NCBI GenBank assembly: GCA_037893245.1
Contig: JBAIAA010000509.1
Coordinates: forward strand, 1,054,001 to 1,118,000
Source of the DNA: Crossaster papposus
Taxonomy: Eukaryota; Echinodermata; Asteroidea; Velatida; Solasteridae
Direction of reading: 5' to 3'
Length of the DNA: 64,000 bases
The notes under the pieces were generated by a model. The model was not told the origin of the DNA and searched no databases. It worked only from the letters and a program-made list of their open reading frames with translations. Each line of letters opens with the position of its first letter. Position 1 is the stretch's first letter. The translations under genes and the position numbers were made by a program. Shown here piece after piece: positions 58,031 through 64,000 of this stretch.

Positions 58031-59850
58031 GCTGTGATCGTCTAGTGGTTAGGACATTGCGTTGTGGTCGCAATAACCCAGGTTCGAATCCTGGTCATGG
58101 CATTCTATTTTGATTCAGAATAATATAAACTGTTTTAGGTATTTGATATTAATTTTCAGCTACTTTTCCTAACTGCTGTGATCGTCTAGTGGTTAGGACA
58201 TTGCGTTGTGGTCGCAATAACCCAGGTTCGAATCCTGGTCATGGCATTCTATTTTGATTCAGTATAATATAAACTGTTTTAGGTATTTGATATTAATTTT
58301 CAGCTACATTTCCTAACTGCTGTGATCGTCTAGTGGTTAGGACATTGCGTTGTGGTCGCAATAACCCAGGTTCGAATCCTGGTCATGGCATTCTATTTTG
58401 ATTCAGTATAATATAAACTGTTTTAGGTATTTGATATTAATTTCCAGTACCTTTTTCTAACTGCTGTGATCGTCTAGTGGTTAGGACATTGCGTTGTGGT
58501 CGCAATAACCCAGGTTCGAATCCTGGTCATGGCATTCTTTTTTGATTCAGAATAATAGAAACTGTTTTAGGTATTTGATATTAATTTTCAGCTACTTTTC
58601 CTAACTGCTGTGATCGTCTAGTGGTTAGCACATTGGGTTGTGGTCGCAATAACCCAGGTTCGAATCCTAGTCATAGCAGTCCATTTTGGATTCTTATAAT
58701 AAAAAGTGCTTTTCAAATTTGATAGTACATGTAATTGTTTTTCATCTTTTTCTCTCAACTGCTGTGATCGTCTAGTGGTTAGGACATTGCGTTGTGGTCG
58801 CAATAACCCTGGTTCGAGTCCTGGTCATGGCATTCTTTTTTGATTCAGTATAATAGAAACTGTTTTAGGTATTTGATATTAATTTCCAGCTCCTTTTTCT
58901 AACTGCTGTGATCGTCTAGTGGTTAGGACATTGCGTTGTGGTCGCAATAACCCAGGTTCGAATCCTGGTCATGGCATTCTCTTTTGATTCAGTATAATAG
59001 AACCTGTTTTAGGTATTTGATATTTATTTTCAGCTACATTTCCTAACTGCTGTGATCGTCTAGTGGTTAGGACATTGCGTTGTGGTCGCAATAACCCAGG
59101 TTCGAATCCTGGTCATGGCATTCTCTTTTGATTGAGTATAATAGAACCTGTTTTAGGTATTTGATATTAATTTCAAGCTCCTTTTTCTAACTGCTGTGAT
59201 CGTCTAGTGGTTAGGACATTGGGTTGTGGTCGCAATAACCCAGGTTCGAATCCCGGTCATGGCATTCTCTTTTGATTCAGTATAATAGAACCTGTTTTAG
59301 GTATTTGATATTAATTTTCAGCTACATTTCCTAACTGCTGTGATCGTCTAGTGGTTAGGACATTGCGTTGTGGTCGCAATAACCCAGGTTCGAATCCTGG
59401 TCATGGCATTCTATTTTGATTCAGTATAATATAAACTGTTTTAGGTATTTGATATTAATTTCCAGTTCCTTTTTCTAACTGCTGTGAGCGTCTAGTGGTT
59501 AGGACATTGCGTTGTGGTCGCAATAACCCAGGTTCGAATCCTGGTCATAGCATTCCATTTTGATTTCTTATAATAAAAAGTGCTTTTCAAATTTGATAGT
59601 ACATGTAATGGTTTTTCAGCTTTTTCTCTCAACTGCTGTGATCGTCTAGTGGTTAGGACATTGCGTTGTGGTCGCAATAACCCTGGTTCGAGTCCTGGTC
59701 ATGGCATTCTTTTTTGATTCAGTATAATATAAACTGTTTTAGGTATTTGATATTAATTTCCAGCTCCTTTTTCTAACTGCTGTGATCGTCTAGTGGTTAG
59801 GACATTGCGTTGTGGTCGCAATAACCCAGGTTCGAATCCTGGTCATGGCA
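57003..59850 (+). tRNA. 20 tandem tRNA-His units, block 16
   Basis: Starts: 57003, 57147, 57291, 57445, 57589, 57733, 57887, 58031, 58175, 58319, 58463, 58607, 58761, 58905, 59049, 59193, 59337, 59481, 59635, 59779. A three-unit period of 442 bp is visible (56849, 57291, 57733). Units 57147, 57291, 57733 and 58607 carry GCACATTGGG. T stems reading CCTGG/CCTGG, with a central T-T mismatch, are frequent here. Confidence 0.9.
58031..59185 (+). repeat. Segmental duplication, copy 1 (offset 4,815)
   Basis: Eight units matching 62846-64000 (window end) at a constant +4,815 bp. Confidence 0.85.
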
Positions 59851-59922
59851 TTCTCTTTTGATTCAGTATAATAGAACCTGTTTTAGGTATTTGATATTTA
59901 TTTTCAGCTACATTTCCTAACT

Positions 59923-62773
59923 GCTGTGATCGTCTAGTGGTTAGGACATTGCGTTGTGGTCGCAATAACCCAGGTTCGAATCCTGGTCATGGCATTCTCT
60001 TTTGATTGAGAATAATAGAAACTGTTTTAGGTATTTGATATTAATTTTCAGCTACTTTTCCTAACTGCTGTGATCGTCTAGTGGTTAGCACATTGCGTTG
60101 TGGTCGCAATAACCCAGGTTCGAATCCTTGTAATGGCATTCTCTTTTGATTCAGTATAATAGAAACTGTTTTAGGTATTTGATATTAATTTCTAGCTACT
60201 TTTCCTGTCTGCCTTGATCATCTAGTGGTTAGGACATTGCGTTGTGGTCGCAAAAACCCAGGTTCGAATCCCGGTCATGGCATTCTCTTTTGATTCAGTA
60301 TAATATAAACTGTTTTAGGTATTTGATATTAATTTCCAGTTTCTTTTTTCTAACTGCTGTGAGCGTCTAGTGGTTAGGACATTGCGTTGTGGTCGCAAAA
60401 ACCCAGATTCGAATCCTGGTCATGGCATTCTCTTTTGATTCAGTATAATATAAACTGTTTTAGGTATTTGATATTAATTTCCAGTTTCTTTTTTCTAACT
60501 GCTGTGAGCGTCTAGTGGTTAGGACATTGCGTTGTGGTCGCAATAACCCTGGTTCGAATCCTGGTCATGGCATTCTCTTTTGATTCAGTATAATATAAAC
60601 TGTTTTAGGTATTTGATATTAATTTCCAGTTCCTTTTTTCTAACTGCTGTGATCGTCTAGTGGTTAGGACATTGCGTTGTGGTCGCAATAACCCAGGTTC
60701 GAATTCTGGTCATGGCATTCTATTTTGATTCAGTATAATATAAACTGTTTTAGGTATTTGATATTAATTTCCAGTTCCTTTTTCTAACTGCTGTGAGCGT
60801 CTAGTGGTTAGGACATTGCGTTGTGGTCGCAATAATCCAGGTTCGAATCCTGGTCATAGCATTCCATTTTGATTTCTTATAATAAAAAGTGCTTTTCAAA
60901 TTTGATAGTACATGTAATTGATTTTTAGCTTTTTCTCTCAATTGGTGTGATCGTCTAGTGGTTAGGGCATTGCGTTGTGGTCGCAATAACCCAGGTTCGA
61001 ATCCTGGTCATGGCATTCTCTTTTGATTCAGTATAATAGAAACTGTTTTAGGTATTTGATATTAATTTTCAGCTACTTTTCCTAACTGCTGTGATCGTCT
61101 AGTGGTTAGCACATTGCGTTGTGGTCGCAATAACCCAGGTTGGAATCCTGGTTATAGCATTCCATTTTGATTTCTTATAATAAAAAGTGCTTTTCAAATT
61201 TGATAGTACATGTAATTGTTTTTCAGCTTTTTCTACCAACTGCTGTGATCGTCTAGTGGTTAAGACATTGCGTTGTGGTCGCAATAACCCAGGTTCGAAT
61301 CCTGGTCATGGCATTCTCTTTTGATTCAGTATAATAGAACCTGTTTTAGGTATTTGATATTAATTTTCAGCTACATTTCCTAACTGCTGTGATCGTCTAG
61401 TGGTTAGGACATTGCGTTGTGGTCGCAATAACCCAGGTTCGAATCCTGGTCATGGCATCCTATTTTGATTCAGTATAATATAAACTGTTTTAGGTATTTG
61501 ATATTAATTTTCAGCTACTTTTCCTGTCTGCCTTGATCATCTAGTGGTTAGGACATTGCGTTGTGGTCGCAATAACCCAGTTTCGAATCCTGGTCATGGC
61601 ATTCTCTTTTGATTCAGTATAATAGAAACTGTTTTAGGTATTTGATATTAATTTTCAGCTACTTTTCCGAACTGCTGTGATCGTCTAGTGGTTAGCCCAT
61701 TGCGTTGTAGTCGCAATAACCCAGGTTCGAATCCTGGTTATAGCATTCCATTTTGATTTCTTATAATAAAAAGTGCTTTTCAAATTTGATAGTACATGTA
61801 ATTGATTTTCAGCATTTTCTCTCAACTGCTGTGATCGTCTAGTGGTTAGGACATTGCGTTGTGGTCGCAATAACCCAGGTTCCAGTCCTGGTCATGGCAT
61901 TCTTTTTTGATTCAGTATAATAGAAACTGTTTTAGGTATTTGATATTAATTTCCAGCTCCTTTTTCTAACTGCTGTGATCGTCTAGTGGTTAGGACATTG
62001 CGTTGTGGTCGCAATAACCCAGGTTCGAATCCTGGTCATGGCATTCTCTTTTGATTCAGTATAATAGAACCTGTTTTAGGTATTTGATATTAATTTTCAG
62101 CTACATTTCCTAACTGCTGTGATCGTCTCGTGGTTAGGACATTGCGTTGTGGTCGCAATAACCCAGGTTCGAATCCTGGTCATGGCATTCTCTTTTGATT
62201 CAGTATAATAGAACCTGTTTTAGGTATTTGATATTAATTTTCAGCTACATTTCCTAACTGCTGTGATCGTCTAGTGGTTAGGACATTGCGTTGTGGTCGC
62301 AATAACCCAGGTTCGAATCCTGGTCATGGCATTCTATTTTGATTCAGTATAATATAAACTGTTTTAGGTATTTGATATTAATTTCCAGTTCCTTTTTCTA
62401 ACAGCTGTGAGCGTCTAGTGGTTAGGACATTGCGTTGTGGTCGCAATAACCCAGGTTCGAATCCTGGTCATAGCGTTCTATTTTGATTTCTTATAATAAA
62501 AAGTGCTTTTCAAATTTGATAGTACATGTAATTGTTTTTCAGCTTTATCTCTCAACTGCTGTGAGCGTCTGGTGGTTAGGACATTGCGTTGTGGTCGCAA
62601 TAACCCTGGTTCGAGTCCTGGTCATGGCATTCTTTTTTGATTCAGTATAATAGAAACTGTTTTAGGTATTTGATATTAATTTTCAGCTACATTTCCTAAC
62701 TGCTGTGATCGTCTCGTGGTTAGGACATTGCGTTGTGGTCGCAATAACCCAGGTTCGAATCCTGGTCATGGCA
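59923..62773 (+). tRNA. 20 tandem tRNA-His units, block 17
   Basis: Starts: 59923, 60067, 60211, 60356, 60501, 60646, 60790, 60944, 61088, 61242, 61386, 61530, 61674, 61828, 61972, 62116, 62260, 62404, 62558, 62702. 60211 and 61530 have GCCTTGATCATC. 60944 has GGTGTGA in the acceptor. 62116 and 62702 have CTCGTGG in the D loop. All retain anticodon GTG. Confidence 0.9.
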
Positions 62774-62845
62774 TTCTATTTTGATTCAGTATAATATAAA
62801 CTGTTTTAGGTATTTGATATTAATTTCCAGTTCCTTTTTCTAACT

Positions 62846-63935
62846 GCTGTGATCGTCTAGTGGTTAGGACATTCCGTTGTGGTCGCAATAACCCAGGTTC
62901 GAATCCTGGTCATGGCATTCTATTTTGATTCAGAATAATATAAACTGTTTTAGGTATTTGATATTAATTTTCAGCTACTTTTCCTAACTGCTGTGATCGT
63001 CTAGTGGTTAGGACATTGCGTTGTGGTCGCAATAACCCAGGTTCGAATCCTGGTCATGGCATTCTATTTTGATTCAGTATAATATAAACTGTTTTAGGTA
63101 TTTGATATTAATTTTCAGCTACATTTCCTAACTGCTGTGATCGTCTAGTGGTTAGGACATTGCGTTGTGGTCGCAATAACCCAGGTTCGAATCCTGGTCA
63201 TGGCATTCTATTTTGATTCAGTATAATATAAACTGTTTTAGGTATTTGATATTAATTTCCAGTTCCTTTTTCTAACTGCTGTGATCGTCTAGTGGTTAGG
63301 ACATTGCGTTGTGGTCGCAATAACCCAGGTTCGAATCCTGGTCATGGCATTCTTTTTTGATTCAGAATAATAGAAACTGTTTTAGGTATTTGATATTAAT
63401 TTTCAGCTACTTTTCCTAACTGCTGTGATCGTCTAGTGGTTAGCACATTGGGTTGTGGTCGCAATAACCCAGGTTCGAATCCTAGTCATAGCAGTCCATT
63501 TTGGATTCTTATAATAAAAAGTGCTTTTCAAATTTGATAGTACATGTAATTGTTTTTCATCTTTTTCTCTCAACTGCTGTGATCGTCTAGTGGTTAGGAC
63601 ATTGCGTTGTGGTCGCAATAACCCTGGTTCGAGTCCTGGTCATGGCATTCTTTTTTGATTCAGTATAATAGAAACTGTTTTAGGTATTTGATATTAATTT
63701 CCAGCTCCTTTTTCTAACTGCTGTGATCGTCCAGTGGTTAGGACATTGCCTTGTGGTCGCAATAACCCAGGTTCGAATCCTGGTCATGGCATTCTCTTTT
63801 GATTCAGTATAATAGAACCTGTTTTAGGTATTTGATATTTATTTTCAGCTACATTTCCTAACTGCTGTGATCGTCTAGTGGTTAGGACATTGCGTTGTGG
63901 TCGCAATAACCCAGGTTCGAATCCTGGTCATGGCA
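62846..63935 (+). tRNA. 8 tandem tRNA-His units, block 18
   Basis: Starts: 62846, 62990, 63134, 63278, 63422, 63576, 63720, 63864. This is a copy of 58031-59049 at +4,815 bp. 62846 has a TTCCG stem mismatch, 63422 the GCACATTGGG variant, and 63720 CCAGTGG plus TTGCC. Spacer sequence continues to the window end, so the array is not closed on the right. Confidence 0.9.
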
Positions 63936-64000
63936 TTCTCTTTTGATTGAGTATAATAGAACCTGTTTTAGGTATTTGATATTAATTTCAAGCTCCTTTT

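Larger units (their letters stand above)
11824..64000 (+). repeat. 52-kb tandem array of tRNA-His(GUG) genes
   Basis: A head-to-tail array with all units on the plus strand. By hand I count 344 tRNA-like units: 3 before the Helitron, 133 from 13529 to 33146, and 208 from 33735 to 63864. The common spacings are 144 bp (72-nt tRNA plus 72-bp spacer A) and 154 bp (82-bp spacer B). About 29-bp internal duplications of the spacer word CTCTTTTGATTCAGTATAAT give about 173 bp. The array continues past the window end. The left edge (11824-11872) is a truncated piece consisting of the last bases of a tRNA plus part of spacer A. There are no poly-A tails or target duplications around units, so they are not dispersed SINEs. 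Confidence 0.97.

Noticed and set aside
37086-63618. Twenty-one recurrent minus-strand frames of 61-63 residues beginning MRPQRNVLTT or MLQPQ/MLLRPQRNV
   Set aside because: Each is the antisense of a tRNA, spacer B and the next tRNA. Stop-free antisense tRNA sequence explains the similarity, and no promoter or independent conservation is visible.
13529-63935. tRNA-derived SINE family
   Set aside because: Units are strictly tandem and same-strand, with no A-rich tails, target duplications or unrelated 3' bodies.
11824-64000. CRISPR-like array of repeats and spacers
   Set aside because: Both parts of each unit are repeated, the repeat is a 72-nt tRNA cloverleaf, and the genome is eukaryotic.
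11824-64000. 5S rRNA or snRNA tandem cluster
   Set aside because: The conserved 72-nt part folds as tRNA-His with anticodon GTG and has tRNA A and B boxes, and no 5S or snRNA motifs are present.

Overview
Eukaryotic, almost certainly metazoan, nuclear DNA. The evidence is TTAGGG-type repeats, spliced genes with GT-AG introns, a harmonin (USH1C) gene fragment, and several families of cut-and-paste and Helitron transposons. The AT-rich introns, MITE load and gene content suggest a marine invertebrate, possibly an echinoderm; that is inference, and I cannot name a species.

Layout. Positions 1-683 hold a 10-bp minisatellite that ends in four TTAGGG repeats. Positions 755-5052 hold four consecutive minus-strand exons of a harmonin-like scaffold protein, covering the N-terminal harmonin domain and the first PDZ domain. 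Introns 2, 3 and 4 are complete, and intron 2 contains a hAT-type element and a foldback element. Positions 5404-11400 are a repeat-rich stretch with several MITEs and hairpins, plus a likely two-exon minus-strand gene (7536-9171) with a Cys/His motif and a CCAAT-box promoter. Two inverted related arms (about 6201-6420 and 9424-9776) bracket that gene.

From about 11824 to the end of the window (52 kb) there is a head-to-tail array of tRNA-His(GUG) genes, all on the plus strand. I count 344 tRNA-like units by hand, one per 144 bp (72-nt tRNA plus 72-bp spacer A) or 154 bp (72-nt tRNA plus 82-bp spacer B). The first 23 kb of the dense array uses only spacer A and its variants. From 37.07 kb onward spacers A and B are interspersed, and A/B chimeric spacers occur. 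Many units keep a perfect cloverleaf and A and B boxes. Others belong to amplified defective families: a 3-nt D-loop deletion, a 7-nt D-arm insertion, a broken anticodon stem, a broken T arm, or a missing B box. A few have changed anticodons (GUC, UUG, GUA, GGG, UUU). Multi-unit segmental duplications (442 bp to about 3.7 kb) show growth by unequal exchange. A 1,161-bp Helitron interrupts the left end, and a 406-bp TIR element with a 9-bp target duplication sits inside one tRNA gene at 33195-33600.

The tRNA array is the outstanding feature. It is either a very large functional tRNA-His reservoir or a tRNA-derived satellite in which a minority of copies may still be transcribed.
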